From Asticcacaulis sp. AC466 (GTDB lineage Bacteria > Pseudomonadota > Alphaproteobacteria > Caulobacterales > Caulobacteraceae): a DNA stretch of 64,000 nucleotides. The DNA lies in the NCBI RefSeq assembly GCF_000495815.1, contig NZ_AWGE01000009.1, positions 80,255 to 144,254 on the forward strand, read 5' to 3'. The position numbers and the translations under genes were made by a program. Of this stretch, positions 9,570-18,504 are shown piece after piece. Positions within the stretch are counted from its first letter, which is position 1, and each line of letters begins with the position of its first letter. The notes beneath the pieces are model-generated. The model ran no database searches. It was not told the origin of the DNA and saw only the letters and a list, made by a program, of their open reading frames with translations.

Positions 9570-10277
9570 GTGTTGAGTGACGGTTTGAAACTGGCGGTCT
9601 GGGATGTGGACGGCACACTGATCGACAGCCGGTCGAGTATTTTTCGCGCGGCGGTCGAGGCCGCGCACGCGATCAATATTGATCCGCCAAGCTACGATCA
9701 GGTCAGGGCCATTGTCGGGGTATCGCTTTTCGACGCTCTGGCCATGATGCGTCCAGACCTCGATCCGGAAACCATCGCCGCCTACACGCATGAGTTCCAA
9801 CAGGCCTTTCTGCGCTTTCATGCCGACCCCGCATTCACGGAATCGCTTTATCTCGGCGCCGAAGAGGCCTTGCAGGCCCTCAAAAGGGAAGGCTGGCTTT
9901 TGGGGATGGCCACCGGTAATTCGCGCCGTGGCGTTCGCAGGACTTTGGAAAAGCACGGTTGGGACGACCTGTTCGATGTCACCTTCTGCGCCGACGACGG
10001 TCCCTCAAAGCCCCATCCGCATATGCTTCAATGCAATCTCAATGCCCTGGGCGTCGGCACGCATGAGGCAGTGATGATCGGTGATGCCAGCCATGACATG
10101 AAGATGGCGCGTCAGGCCCAGGTCCACGCCATCGGGGTGTCGTGGGGCTTTCATACGGTCGAAGAACTGCAACTGGCCGGCGCGCACGATATCGTCCACG
10201 ATTTCACGGAGTTGAAAGCGGCGTTGGACGCGTTCACGCCGGAGGTTCGTTCTGAGCAAAAGATGGCAAGCTATTGA
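9570..10277 (+). CDS. HAD-IA family hydrolase (phosphoglycolate phosphatase-like)
   Basis: A 235-residue haloacid dehalogenase-fold phosphatase: motif I DVDGTLIDS, motif II in GMATGNSRRG, motif III Lys in PSKPHP, motif IV GDASHDMKMA. The start is a GTG at 9570 with GGAG at 9559-9562. It sits between the pseudouridine synthase (15-base gap) and the ATP12 gene (1-base gap) in a run of four same-strand genes. Substrate unknown; phosphoglycolate or a nucleotide is likely by family. Confidence 0.9.
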   Translation: MLSDGLKLAVWDVDGTLIDSRSSIFRAAVEAAHAINIDPPSYDQVRAIVGVSLFDALAMMRPDLDPETIAAYTHEFQQAFLRFHADPAFTESLYLGAEEALQALKREGWLLGMATGNSRRGVRRTLEKHGWDDLFDVTFCADDGPSKPHPHMLQCNLNALGVGTHEAVMIGDASHDMKMARQAQVHAIGVSWGFHTVEELQLAGAHDIVHDFTELKAALDAFTPEVRSEQKMASY

Positions 10278-10278
10278 T

Positions 10279-11037
10279 ATGACATACGAAGCCAAAGCCC
10301 CGGACAAGACATCCGATTCCCTCGGGTTCCGCCCTAAGCGGTTCTGGAAGACCGTGGCTGTGACTGAAATCACCGGCGGATATACAGTCAGTCTGGATGG
10401 CCGGGCGGTAAAGACACCCAAGGGGGAGGCGCTGGTTCTGCCCAATGACACCGTTGCCCGCCGGGTCGAAGCCGAGTGGGCCGCCGTCGGCGACCATGTC
10501 GAGTTCAGCGAGATGCCGATGACGCGCCTGGGCTTTGCCGCGGTCGACCGCATGGGCGAGGTGCTGGACGACACTTTGGTCGAAGTCACGCGATATTCGG
10601 AAACAGACCTGGTGTGTTATCCAGCCGAATATCCTCAGGCACTGGTGACCCGCGAAGACGCGGCGTGGAAGCCGATTCTCGTATGGGCCGACACAGAGTT
10701 GGATCTCCAGTTTCATCAGAACAAGAGCATTATCCATCAGCCTCAGCCGGCGGAAACGATCCACCGGATTCAGTCCCTGATCGCCAACGCAAGCGTGTAT
10801 GAACAAGCCGGCATTATGCAGGCCATACCTTTACTAGGCTCCGTTGTGCTGGCCCTGGCGCTGTGGCGGGGGCATCTCACGGGCGCGCAGGCCTTTGCGG
10901 CGTCGCGCATCGGTGAGGACTTCCAGAGTGAGACCTGGGGGCATGACGAAGAGGCTGCCAAGCGGGCGGAGCATATGAAGCGTCAGGCCGAAAATCTGGA
11001 AATCTGGTTCAAGTCTCTGGCTCCCACCGACACTTGA
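10279..11037 (+). CDS. ATP12-family F1-ATPase assembly chaperone
   Basis: A 252-residue soluble protein of the ATP12 family, which in mitochondria and alphaproteobacteria helps assemble the F1 alpha subunit. The family blocks RPKRFWKTV, YTVSLDGRAVKTPKG, AEWAAVGDHV and TDLVCYPAEYPQALV are clear. It is the last gene of the crcB-rluC-HAD-ATP12 run and converges on the DUF962 gene after 15 bases. Confidence 0.92.
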   Translation: MTYEAKAPDKTSDSLGFRPKRFWKTVAVTEITGGYTVSLDGRAVKTPKGEALVLPNDTVARRVEAEWAAVGDHVEFSEMPMTRLGFAAVDRMGEVLDDTLVEVTRYSETDLVCYPAEYPQALVTREDAAWKPILVWADTELDLQFHQNKSIIHQPQPAETIHRIQSLIANASVYEQAGIMQAIPLLGSVVLALALWRGHLTGAQAFAASRIGEDFQSETWGHDEEAAKRAEHMKRQAENLEIWFKSLAPTDT

Positions 11038-11052
11038 CAGCGAAATCGGACG

Positions 11053-11385
11053 TTACATTCTTGATGCGGCCAGGGCGCGGCGCTTCGACAATTGCCCGGT
11101 CAGCCACAGACCAAACATGTGATAGTCGCCGATAAGCGACCACAACGGATATTTGAATGTGGCGGGGCGGTTATGTTCGATGAAGAAGTGTCCGACCCAG
11201 GCGCAGCCATATCCCGCGACCAGGCCCGCCGCGATCCACCACAAATGCCCGGTCGACACGGTCAGAGCAAGCGCGGAAAGCCCGCAAACAGAACCGAGAT
11301 AGTGGACGGCGCGCGTGGCCGGGCGGCTGTGCTCGCTCAGGTAAAAATCGAAAAAGGCGGAATAGGTTTTGTAGCGTTCGGCCAT
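11053..11385 (-). CDS. DUF962 / Mpo1-like membrane protein
   Basis: A 110-residue protein with two or three hydrophobic segments and the conserved histidines of the family (LSEHSRPATRAVHYLG, WVGHFFIEHNRPATFKYP). Yeast Mpo1 of this family is an iron-dependent dioxygenase in fatty-acid alpha-oxidation; the histidines kept here fit metal binding, but the bacterial role is not established. Confidence 0.85.
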   Translation of the reverse strand: MAERYKTYSAFFDFYLSEHSRPATRAVHYLGSVCGLSALALTVSTGHLWWIAAGLVAGYGCAWVGHFFIEHNRPATFKYPLWSLIGDYHMFGLWLTGQLSKRRALAASRM

Positions 11386-11445
11386 GGCTTCATCCCCTTT
11401 TGACCAAGTGTAGCACGGTTTATCGCCGGCCGCACACCCGCAGGA

Positions 11446-12594
11446 TCACCCCTCCTTTTTGAACGGTGACGCTTCCTCAGCCAGGATCTGCATCTGCTCG
11501 ACCACCGCATCACGTTCGCGGTTGAGATAGTCTTCGATCGGGCCGCGCAGGCGTTGGTCGCGGATATAGTGAGCCGAATAGACGCTGTGCGGCAGGTAGC
11601 CGCGTGACAGCTTGTGCTCGCCCTGGGTGCCGGCCTCGACCCTTTGCAGGCCATGCGCGATAGCGTAATCGATGGCCTGGTAATAGCAGACTTCAAAGTG
11701 CAGGAAGGGCAGGTCGATATGCGTGCCCCATTGCCGACCATAAAGCGTATCACCGCCGATGAAATTGATGGCGCCAGCCACAGCCTGTTCGCCTTGATAA
11801 GCGAAGATCAGGACGACCTTGTCGCGCATGGTTTCGGCCACTCGGCTGAAAAAGGCACGGGTCAGATAGGGCGCGCCCCACTTACGGTCATAGGTGCTTT
11901 CAATAAACGCGTACATCAGGTTAAGATGATTTTCGGTTATATCTCGACCAGTTATATGACGCAGCTCAACAGCCGACTGAACATCTCGGCGTTCGCGGCG
12001 GATAACCTTGCGCCGGTTTGACGACAGGGCTGCCAGAAAGTCGTCGAACGCAGAATAACCGGCATTGTCCCACCAGAACTGCTGATCGCGCCGTTGAAGC
12101 AGGCCCATTTCCCCCATCATCCGCCATTCGTCTTCGCGTAGAAAGGTGATGTGAAGCGACGACAGCCGGTTGCTGTCGCACAGGGAGATGGCGGCCTCGA
12201 CAAGGGCGCGCCGCACGCCTGGATTGCGCGAGATCAGACGCGCCCCTGTTACCGGCGTGAACGGCACGGCCCCTTGCAGCTTCGGATAATAGGCGCCGCC
12301 CGCCTGTTCATAGGCGCGCGCCCAGGATTGGTCGAAGACATATTCGCCCATGGAATGATATTTGACATAGAGGGGCATGACGCCGACCGCGGCGTCTTCC
12401 TCATCGCGCAACGCGATATGTACCGGTTGCCAGCCGCTGGCCTCATCGACGCAACCTGTATCTTCAAGCGCATGCAAATAGGCAAACGATGTAAAGGGGT
12501 TGTCGTCCTCCCTTAAACCATCCCATGTGCTTTGGCCGATATCGGCGATTGTGTTGTGCAGCGTTAGCTTCAGGGGACGTGTTGCGGTGGTCAT
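11446..12594 (-). CDS. GNAT/FemAB-like protein (DUF482, peptidogalycan biosynthesis family)
   Basis: A 382-residue soluble protein recognised by NPFTSFAYLHALEDTGC at the N-terminus and the central FYxSTYDRKWGxPYLTRxFF-type block, which mark the DUF482 group of acyltransferase-fold proteins. Related to FemAB/GNAT N-acyltransferases; substrate unknown despite the family name. No clear ribosome site precedes the ATG. Same strand as, and 18 bases after, the M20 peptidase gene. Confidence 0.8.
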   Translation of the reverse strand: MTTATRPLKLTLHNTIADIGQSTWDGLREDDNPFTSFAYLHALEDTGCVDEASGWQPVHIALRDEEDAAVGVMPLYVKYHSMGEYVFDQSWARAYEQAGGAYYPKLQGAVPFTPVTGARLISRNPGVRRALVEAAISLCDSNRLSSLHITFLREDEWRMMGEMGLLQRRDQQFWWDNAGYSAFDDFLAALSSNRRKVIRRERRDVQSAVELRHITGRDITENHLNLMYAFIESTYDRKWGAPYLTRAFFSRVAETMRDKVVLIFAYQGEQAVAGAINFIGGDTLYGRQWGTHIDLPFLHFEVCYYQAIDYAIAHGLQRVEAGTQGEHKLSRGYLPHSVYSAHYIRDQRLRGPIEDYLNRERDAVVEQMQILAEEASPFKKEG

Positions 12595-12612
12595 GGGCGG
12601 TATATGGGGAGC

Positions 12613-14031
12613 CTATTGCGCCGCGTAAAGCTTGACCAACCTGTACATGAAGCGCCGGGCGTCCATCAGGGACTGAACGCCCACCCGTTCGTTGAGGCCA
12701 TGAATATGGCCTTCGTCAGGATCGACAAACAGGCCCTCCACCCCATAGGTCGGGATGCCGGCGGCGGAGGTGTAGATGCCGTCCGTTGCCCCCGTGGTCA
12801 TGGTGGGCACGACCGGGACGCCTGGCCAGAGCTCAGCGGATACTTTTTCGATGGGGCCCAGAATATCTGGACCAAGCGCGGGTGCAGGCGTGGCCAGGCT
12901 GCGCGGTTCGACGACCGACACCTTGACAGCCGGATCGGCGACGGCCCGGACCAGGGCGGCCTGCACGTCATCCACGCTGACGCCCGGGAAGATACGGCAA
13001 TTGACGTTGGCCGAAACATGCTGAGGCAGGGCGTTCAACGCGTGTCCGCCTTCGATCAAGGTGGCGACGCAGGTCGTGCGCAGCATCGAATGCCATTGCG
13101 GGTTCTTCGACAGTATGGCGTTGGCAGCGCTGTCCATCGGGTTCTTGACGATGGCCAGCATGGCTGCACCCGATTCGCCGCCGACGATCGGCGCCATGCG
13201 CGTAAAATAGGCTCGCGTCGCGTCATTGAGCATCACCGGAAATTCAAGTGCGCCGATCTTCGGCAAGGCCGTCGACATCTGGTAGATGGCGTTTTCGGGC
13301 ACGGGACGCGACGAATGGCCGCCCGGATTGGTAGTTTCCAGCTTGAAGTCCTGATAGACCTTTTCCGCCGCCTCGATATTGAGGGCGATCTTTCGACCGG
13401 TCTCATCCAATTGTCCGTTGGCGCCTTCATTGAGCGCGAAATCGGCGTCGATCCAGTCCTTGTGCTCGGTGGACAGCCAGTGGGCGCCGTTGAATACGCC
13501 CTCGGTTTCCTCTCCGCAGGTCAGGGCCATCTTTATGTCGCGTTTGGGGCGATAGCCTTCCTGCTTCAGTCGGATGAGCAAATCGGTCCAAATAGCGGCC
13601 TGGGCCTTGTCGTCCGATGTGCCGCGGCCGTAGAAATAGCCGCCTTCCTCGATCAGGGTGAATGGATCGCGCGTCCAGTCCGAGCGCTTGGCGGCGACCA
13701 CGTCGATGTGCGCCAGAAGCAGGATGGCCTTCTTCTTTGAGCCGGTCCCACGCAGAACGGCGACGATACCGCCGTCCTTCGGCGCGCTGTCGGGAATAAA
13801 GAGGTGGATGTCTGCGTCCGTATAGCCGGCGGCTTTCAGACGCGCTTGCATGCGCTGGGCCGCCAGGGTGCAACTGCCTTCGCCCGGCGCGGTATTGGTT
13901 TCGACCAGTTCTTTATAGAGGGCGCGAAAGGCCGGTTCGCCCGTGCCGGAAGTGTCGGCCGCTATAGCGGGGAGCGCCAAAACAGTGGAGGCCAGTACGG
14001 CAAGGGCTGGGAGCAGGGGCTTCAGGCGCAT
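12613..14031 (-). CDS. Exported M20 family zinc peptidase
   Basis: A 472-residue metallopeptidase with an N-terminal signal peptide ending AIAAD. Zinc-binding and catalytic elements are visible: LLLAHIDVV, YGRGTSDDKAQ, CGEETEG, and the C-terminal histidine in EGHIHGLNE. These place it with M20/M28-like carboxypeptidases and dipeptidases. Because it is exported, peptide scavenging in the periplasm is likely. GGAGG precedes the ATG. Confidence 0.9.
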   Translation of the reverse strand: MRLKPLLPALAVLASTVLALPAIAADTSGTGEPAFRALYKELVETNTAPGEGSCTLAAQRMQARLKAAGYTDADIHLFIPDSAPKDGGIVAVLRGTGSKKKAILLLAHIDVVAAKRSDWTRDPFTLIEEGGYFYGRGTSDDKAQAAIWTDLLIRLKQEGYRPKRDIKMALTCGEETEGVFNGAHWLSTEHKDWIDADFALNEGANGQLDETGRKIALNIEAAEKVYQDFKLETTNPGGHSSRPVPENAIYQMSTALPKIGALEFPVMLNDATRAYFTRMAPIVGGESGAAMLAIVKNPMDSAANAILSKNPQWHSMLRTTCVATLIEGGHALNALPQHVSANVNCRIFPGVSVDDVQAALVRAVADPAVKVSVVEPRSLATPAPALGPDILGPIEKVSAELWPGVPVVPTMTTGATDGIYTSAAGIPTYGVEGLFVDPDEGHIHGLNERVGVQSLMDARRFMYRLVKLYAAQ

Positions 14032-14082
14032 AGGGGCCTCCGTAAAAGAACGAGGCTAACACCCCTGTCGCCGTTGCACAAT

Positions 14083-14126
14083 CGGCGCGCCGCATGTACC
14101 GGCGCGCCGCAACCTTAAAATTAAGG
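14083..14126. repeat. Direct repeat and palindrome between ridA and the M20 gene
   Basis: CGGCGCGCCGC occurs twice (14083-14093 and 14100-14110), and is followed at 14113-14126 by CCTTAAAATTAAGG, a palindrome with a 2-base centre. The tract lies after ridA and before the M20 gene on the minus strand. It could be a terminator-promoter junction; no T-run follows the palindrome. Confidence 0.45.
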
Positions 14127-14133
14127 CCTAAAA

Positions 14134-14604
14134 TCAACGGCGATCGATGACTTCGATCAGGGCGTCGATTTCCACGGCAAAGCCGAGAGGGATCTTATAC
14201 ATGCCGACGGCTGACCGGGCATGCTTTCCGGCATCGCCAAGGGCGGCGACCATCAGGTCGGAACAGCCATTGATGACCTGCGGGATATTATAGAAGTCAG
14301 GACCGGCCTGGACGAACGCGTTCAGCTTGATCACCCGCACGACGTCGTCAAGATCGCCGCCCGCCGCCGCCTTCATCTGAGCCAGCAGATTGATGCCGCA
14401 CAGGCGCGCCGCCTCGACGGCGTCTTCAAGCGAGACGTCGACGCCTACCGTGCCTTTGATGCCGCCATTGGCATCGTTCGACAACTGGCCGGAGATGTGA
14501 GCGTGATTCCCGGTGCGGACAAACGGGACGTAATTGGCTACGGGCGCGTTGGGGACGGGCAGGGTGATGCCGAGCGCCCGCAGGCGGTCTTCGCATGTCG
14601 ACAT
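14134..14604 (-). CDS. RidA family protein
   Basis: A 156-residue member of the RidA/YjgF/UK114 group, which deaminates reactive enamine/imine intermediates. Visible family blocks are FVRTGNHAHISGQLS, the AARLCGINLLAQMKAA helix, LDDVVRVIKLNAFV, and the C-terminal GKHARSAVGMYKIPLGFAVEIDALIEV, which holds the substrate-binding Arg and Glu. The start at 14604 has AAGGA in front; an upstream in-frame ATG at 14640 does not. Confidence 0.92.
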   Translation of the reverse strand: MSTCEDRLRALGITLPVPNAPVANYVPFVRTGNHAHISGQLSNDANGGIKGTVGVDVSLEDAVEAARLCGINLLAQMKAAAGGDLDDVVRVIKLNAFVQAGPDFYNIPQVINGCSDLMVAALGDAGKHARSAVGMYKIPLGFAVEIDALIEVIDRR

Positions 14605-14844
14605 GTAAAATCCTTGATCAGATAAGAGATAGGCCCCCAATGGGGAAAGGGACTTTAATCTCTATAGCCGATTTGCATACCGCCCCTCCATCCCCATTTT
14701 TACCATTTGTTACCTTTGCCTTCACCTGAGCTTAAGAGAGTCCCTGTAGATTGACCCTCATCAAAAGCCGGCGGCGCGGTGGTGACCGATTCGGCAAAAA
14801 CACAAGATAGAGTGGGTAGGCTTTCGGGCTTATAGGTTTCGGGA

Positions 14845-15213
14845 ATGATGCAAAAGAAGGTCCTCATTGTCGAGGACAACGAACTCAACATGAAGCTCTT
14901 TCATGACCTGCTCGATGCACAGGGCTATGAAACCTTCCAGACGGGCGAGGGCCTGTCTGCCCTGACTCTTGCCCGCCAGCATCGCCCCGACCTGATCCTG
15001 ATGGATATCCAGTTGCCAGAGATTTCGGGCCTGGAAGTGACCAAGTGGCTTAAGGAAGACGATGAGTTGTCGCATATTCCGGTTGTGGCTGTAACGGCCT
15101 TCGCCATGAAGGGCGACGAGGAACGCATTCGCGAAGGTGGTTGCGAAGCCTACATTTCGAAGCCTATTTCGGTCACGCATTTTCTCGACACGGTGCGCAA
15201 GTATCTGGGCTAA
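14845..15213 (+). CDS. divK: Single-domain response regulator DivK
   Basis: A 122-residue CheY-fold receiver without output domain. DivK is the essential polarity regulator of Caulobacterales; phosphorylated by DivJ and dephosphorylated by PleC, it controls the CckA-CtrA pathway. The sequence [20 protein letters not shown], phospho-acceptor [34 protein letters not shown] and SKPIS is near-identical to Caulobacter DivK. A second ATG at 14848 is possible. pleD follows after 12 bases, the same operon order as in Caulobacter. Confidence 0.96.
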   Translation: MMQKKVLIVEDNELNMKLFHDLLDAQGYETFQTGEGLSALTLARQHRPDLILMDIQLPEISGLEVTKWLKEDDELSHIPVVAVTAFAMKGDEERIREGGCEAYISKPISVTHFLDTVRKYLG

Positions 15214-15225
15214 CGGAGACAGTCC

Positions 15226-16593
15226 ATGACCGCGCGCGTCCTTATCGTCGATGACATACCGGCCAATGTCCGCTTGCTCCAGGCCAAGCTGGAGGCGGAT
15301 TATTACGAGGTACTGACGGCAAATGACGGCCAGGTGGCTATAGACATGGCCGTTGCCGAACAGCCTGACATTATTCTCCTCGATGTCATGATGCCGGGAA
15401 TCGACGGCTATGAAGTATGCCGCCAGATCAAGGACCATCCCGAAACCCGTCACATCCCCATCATCCTCATCACCGCCCTGGATGGCCGCGACGATCGCCT
15501 GTTCGGCCTTGAAGCCGGCGCCGATGATTTCCTGACCAAGCCTATCGATGACATGATGCTCATGGCGCGTTTGCAGGCGCTTGTCAGGCTGAAGCAGATG
15601 GTCGATGACCTGCGCCGGCGCGAAGCCTCATCGCGCCGCGTTGGCCTGATAGATAACGAACAATACCTGCGTCAGTTGTCGGCGACGGGGAACGTACTGA
15701 TTCTCGATGACAATGTCCGCCAGGCCGAGCGCCTGATGATGCAATTGGGCGAAGATCACCGTTGTGCCTTCGAAACGGATCCGGCGCGCGCCATGAAGAT
15801 TGCCGGCGGGCGCGTCGATCTGATTGTGCTCAACCTGACGGCCAAGTCCTTCGACGCCCTGCGCTGGGTCGCCCATCTGAGAACGAGCGAAGTCACACGC
15901 AACCGGCCGGTCCTGGCCATCGTCAATGCCGATGAACGCCAGCAGGTGTTCAAGGCGCTGGACCTCGGTGTTAACGATGTTGTGCCGCGTCCCGTTGACA
16001 TGCTCGAACTGCGCGCCCGCGCAAAAACCCAGATCAAGCGCAAGCGGTATGGCGACTTCCTGCGCAATACGCTCGACCGCTCCCTGGAATTGGCGGTCAC
16101 CGACCCCCTGACCGGACTCAATAACCGTCGCTTCCTTGATCACCACCTGAGCCTGGCCATGGCGCGTCATGTGAAGGGCGGTCCTGAACTGTCGGTGCTG
16201 CTGCTGGATATCGACCATTTCAAGCGCGTCAATGACACCTATGGCCATGATGCCGGTGATGAAGTGATTCGCGAATTTGCTCGCCGCCTGGGTTTGAATG
16301 TGCGGGCCATCGACATGGCGTGCCGGTTTGGCGGGGAAGAGTTTGTCGTGCTGATGCCGGAAACCGGCTCGTCGGACGCCGTCCATATCGCCGAACGCGT
16401 CCGGTCCCAGGTCGCAGACATCCCCTTCATGTTGGCTGACGGGCGTAAGCTCGACGTTACGATCTCCATCGGCGTGGCCACCTCGCAAGGCGTTGGCGAT
16501 ACGCCGGAAACCCTTTTGAAGCGAGCTGACGAAGGGGTTTATGAAGCCAAGCAGGCCGGTCGCAACCGTGTGATCGTCCGCAACGCCGCTTAG
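15226..16593 (+). CDS. pleD: Diguanylate cyclase response regulator PleD
   Basis: Makes c-di-GMP at the stalked pole on phosphorylation. Domains: receiver 1 (about 1-120, acceptor Asp in IILLDVMMPG), receiver 2 (about 150-270), and GGDEF domain (about 290-455). The active site is FGGEEF at residues 368-373 with an allosteric inhibitory RxxD (RAID) at 360-363. Receiver 2 has Asn where the acceptor Asp should be (LIVLNLTAKS), as expected for its adaptor role in dimerisation. GGAG precedes the ATG; likely co-transcribed with divK. Confidence 0.96.
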   Translation: MTARVLIVDDIPANVRLLQAKLEADYYEVLTANDGQVAIDMAVAEQPDIILLDVMMPGIDGYEVCRQIKDHPETRHIPIILITALDGRDDRLFGLEAGADDFLTKPIDDMMLMARLQALVRLKQMVDDLRRREASSRRVGLIDNEQYLRQLSATGNVLILDDNVRQAERLMMQLGEDHRCAFETDPARAMKIAGGRVDLIVLNLTAKSFDALRWVAHLRTSEVTRNRPVLAIVNADERQQVFKALDLGVNDVVPRPVDMLELRARAKTQIKRKRYGDFLRNTLDRSLELAVTDPLTGLNNRRFLDHHLSLAMARHVKGGPELSVLLLDIDHFKRVNDTYGHDAGDEVIREFARRLGLNVRAIDMACRFGGEEFVVLMPETGSSDAVHIAERVRSQVADIPFMLADGRKLDVTISIGVATSQGVGDTPETLLKRADEGVYEAKQAGRNRVIVRNAA

Positions 16594-16662
16594 CGCGGTC
16601 ACCCTTCAACTGCTTATAGCGCATAGGTTCACGGCGCGAAGCGCATGGGCCCATTAGGACGC

Positions 16663-16705
16663 AAAAAAGCCGCGCCGAGTATAGGGGGAACTCAGGCGCG
16701 GCTTC
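16663..16705 (-). terminator. Rho-independent terminator of rpmG
   Basis: On the minus strand AAGCCGCGCCTGAGT pairs with ACTCGGCGCGGCTT around a C-rich loop, followed by six T. It may also stop pleD transcripts from the other side only weakly, as no T-run follows on the plus strand. Confidence 0.85.
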
Positions 16706-16712
16706 CTTTAAG

Positions 16713-16743
16713 GTCCTTCGGCGAGGGGGGGATGCCGAAGGAC
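16713..16743. repeat. Second hairpin downstream of rpmG
   Basis: GTCCTTCGGC and GCCGAAGGAC make a perfect 10-bp inverted repeat with an 11-base G-rich loop on the plus strand. It lies between the rpmG stop codon and the terminator, so the rpmG transcript should end in two hairpins. Confidence 0.7.
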
Positions 16744-16762
16744 AAACCTTAATATGGCAAGA

Positions 16763-16930
16763 TTACTTAATCTTGCCTTCCTTGAATTCGACGTGCTTGC
16801 GCACGACCGGATCATACTTCTTCAGCACCATCTTTTCAGTCTTGGTGCGGGCGTTCTTCTTGGTAACGTAGAAGAAGCCGGTGTCAGCCGTCGAGTTCAG
16901 GCGGATCTTGATGGAGGCTGGCTTAGCCAT
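16763..16930 (-). CDS. rpmG: 50S ribosomal protein L33
   Basis: A 55-residue basic protein, found by translating the minus strand: it begins [18 protein letters not shown], continues [15 protein letters not shown], and ends FKEGKIK, the usual L33 pattern of the type without the zinc-binding cysteines. It forms part of the large ribosomal subunit near the E site. The gene is monocistronic with a strong terminator. Confidence 0.95.
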   Translation of the reverse strand: MAKPASIKIRLNSTADTGFFYVTKKNARTKTEKMVLKKYDPVVRKHVEFKEGKIK

Positions 16931-17090
16931 GACGTAAATCCTTACGGTTCGGGTGCGCCAGACGACGCGAATAAACGAGAGGGGCGGAAAATACTCAGGA
17001 ACAGCGGGAAGTCAATGGCCAATTGCCCGAAAGGCGGCTTTTTTCGCGCAATCGTCTTTACACGACGGTGTTTCCAGGCAGGATCCGCAC

Positions 17091-17906
17091 ATGCGATACG
17101 AAGAATTGGCGCCCCAAGCAAGCTTCTCGTCCTGTGTCGAACGATTCTGGAGCTTTGGCCTGGAACCGCAGGATCCATCGCAGTTGACTCATATCATCGT
17201 GCCCGACGGCACGATTGGACTGTCCATGACCGCCGTACCCGGTCAGCCGCCGAATTTCAACCTGATCGGCCCCTCAATAACGGCGCGACGAATCGAGGTG
17301 TTCGCGGGCGTCGTCTATCACGGTGTGCGTTTCCGCGCAGGCGCCGCCCGGTCATTCCTTGGCATCGAGCCGTTGGACCTAGTGGCGCGTATCGTACCGC
17401 TACGGGACCGGCTGCCTGATCTGGCCGACCAGTTGGCGTCTGCCTGCCGCCCTGGGGGCGATCTGAAAGCCTTTGCAGGCGCTTTCCAGGCGGTATCCGT
17501 CGGTCGACTGGAACAGCCGCCGGACCGCCTCGTATGCCGCCTTGCGCAGCGCCTGATCGAAAGCGGTGGCACAACGGCTATCGAAGCGGCTGGCGTCGAT
17601 ATGGGAATAGGGGTTCGCCAATTGCGGCGGCGTTTCCTGCGTGAGACGGGCCTGCCCCCTAAAGCGTTCTCGCGCCTGCGCCGAGTGCGCAGGGCCTGTG
17701 TGGATCTAATCCACAAGGCGGGCGACCGGGTAGCCGATATTTCCTTCGATCACGGTTACGCCGATCAGCCGCACCTCAGCCGTGAGGTGCGGGCGGTGTT
17801 CGATATGTCGCCCCACCTTCTGGTCGGCTACCTGCGGCAGATCAGTCACCACAATATGTCCGAGCATGATGACCGATTTGTTCAAAACGCCGCGTCCAAG
17901 ACATGA
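17091..17906 (+). CDS. AraC family transcriptional regulator
   Basis: A 272-residue regulator. The N-terminal part (SSCVERFWSFGL, HIIVPDGTIGL, GVRFRAGAARSFLG) is the DUF6597-type sensor domain common in AraC proteins; the C-terminal third carries the two helix-turn-helices (GIGVRQLRRRFLRETGLPPKAF and DISFDHGYADQPHLSREVR). The start at 17091 has AGGCAGGA in front; the frame stays open upstream to 16953 but without a ribosome site. A signal-peptide protein gene lies 27 bases downstream and could be its target or partner. Ligand unknown. Confidence 0.88.
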   Translation: MRYEELAPQASFSSCVERFWSFGLEPQDPSQLTHIIVPDGTIGLSMTAVPGQPPNFNLIGPSITARRIEVFAGVVYHGVRFRAGAARSFLGIEPLDLVARIVPLRDRLPDLADQLASACRPGGDLKAFAGAFQAVSVGRLEQPPDRLVCRLAQRLIESGGTTAIEAAGVDMGIGVRQLRRRFLRETGLPPKAFSRLRRVRRACVDLIHKAGDRVADISFDHGYADQPHLSREVRAVFDMSPHLLVGYLRQISHHNMSEHDDRFVQNAASKT

Positions 17907-17933
17907 TAGCGTGACAGCATAAGGAGAGCCCAC

Positions 17934-18473
17934 ATGTTGAAATTGCCTGTGATCCTGACGTTTGCCACTCTTGCGTTCGCCGGTGGTGTCCATGCTGAAC
18001 CGCCAAAGGGTATGGCGGCGCTGACGATGATGACCGGTGTGTGGAGAGGGGAAGCCAAGGGCGTCGGACGGGACGGCAAGCCTTTTACCATTGTCCAGAC
18101 CGAACGGGTGGGGCCTATGCTCGACGGCCAGCTTCTGGTGGTGGAGGGCCGGGGCTACGGTGACGGTGGTAAGCTCGCGTTCAACGCCTTTGGTGTCATT
18201 TCTTACGACGCGCAAAGCGGTGGTTATGAATTCCGCGCTTACACGGGTGGTCATGGCGGGACATTTCCGCTCAAATTGACGGAGACGGGCGCCGTATGGG
18301 AAATGCCGGCCGGGCCGGATGCCATTATGCGCTTCACCATAGATTTCAGCAAAGGCGAATGGCATGAGACGGGCGAATACATTGCCGGTGGTCAAGCGCA
18401 CAAAACCATAGAATTGACTCTCAAGCGCATGGCCGATACCGACTGGCCGGCGGCGGGCGCGGTGATGCCGTAA
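17934..18473 (+). CDS. Small exported protein of unknown function (DUF1579-like)
   Basis: A 179-residue protein with a signal peptide (about 1-22, cleaved after VHA). The rest is beta-rich, with MTGVWRGEAKGVGRDG and the paired strand pattern GGYEFRAYTGGHGGTFPLK suggesting a lipocalin-like or DUF1579-like barrel. I do not recognise a precise family. AAGGAG precedes the ATG. It lies between an AraC regulator and another exported protein on the same strand, perhaps one transcript. Confidence 0.7.
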   Translation: MLKLPVILTFATLAFAGGVHAEPPKGMAALTMMTGVWRGEAKGVGRDGKPFTIVQTERVGPMLDGQLLVVEGRGYGDGGKLAFNAFGVISYDAQSGGYEFRAYTGGHGGTFPLKLTETGAVWEMPAGPDAIMRFTIDFSKGEWHETGEYIAGGQAHKTIELTLKRMADTDWPAAGAVMP

Positions 18474-18504
18474 ACCTGACGTAATCTGGCGATAGGACAG
18501 GCAT

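Noticed and set aside
8457..9956. A long open frame (about 500 codons) on the minus strand opposite the pseudouridine synthase gene
   Set aside because: It overlaps two well-supported genes on the other strand, has no family features, and its frame is the usual high-GC shadow.
12604..13740. A 378-codon plus-strand frame opposite the M20 peptidase gene
   Set aside because: Shadow of the peptidase; the peptidase shows zinc-binding motifs and a signal peptide on the other strand.
14700..14716. TTAC-N6-TTAC upstream of divK as a CtrA site
   Set aside because: Spacing is six not seven and both half-sites end in C not A.
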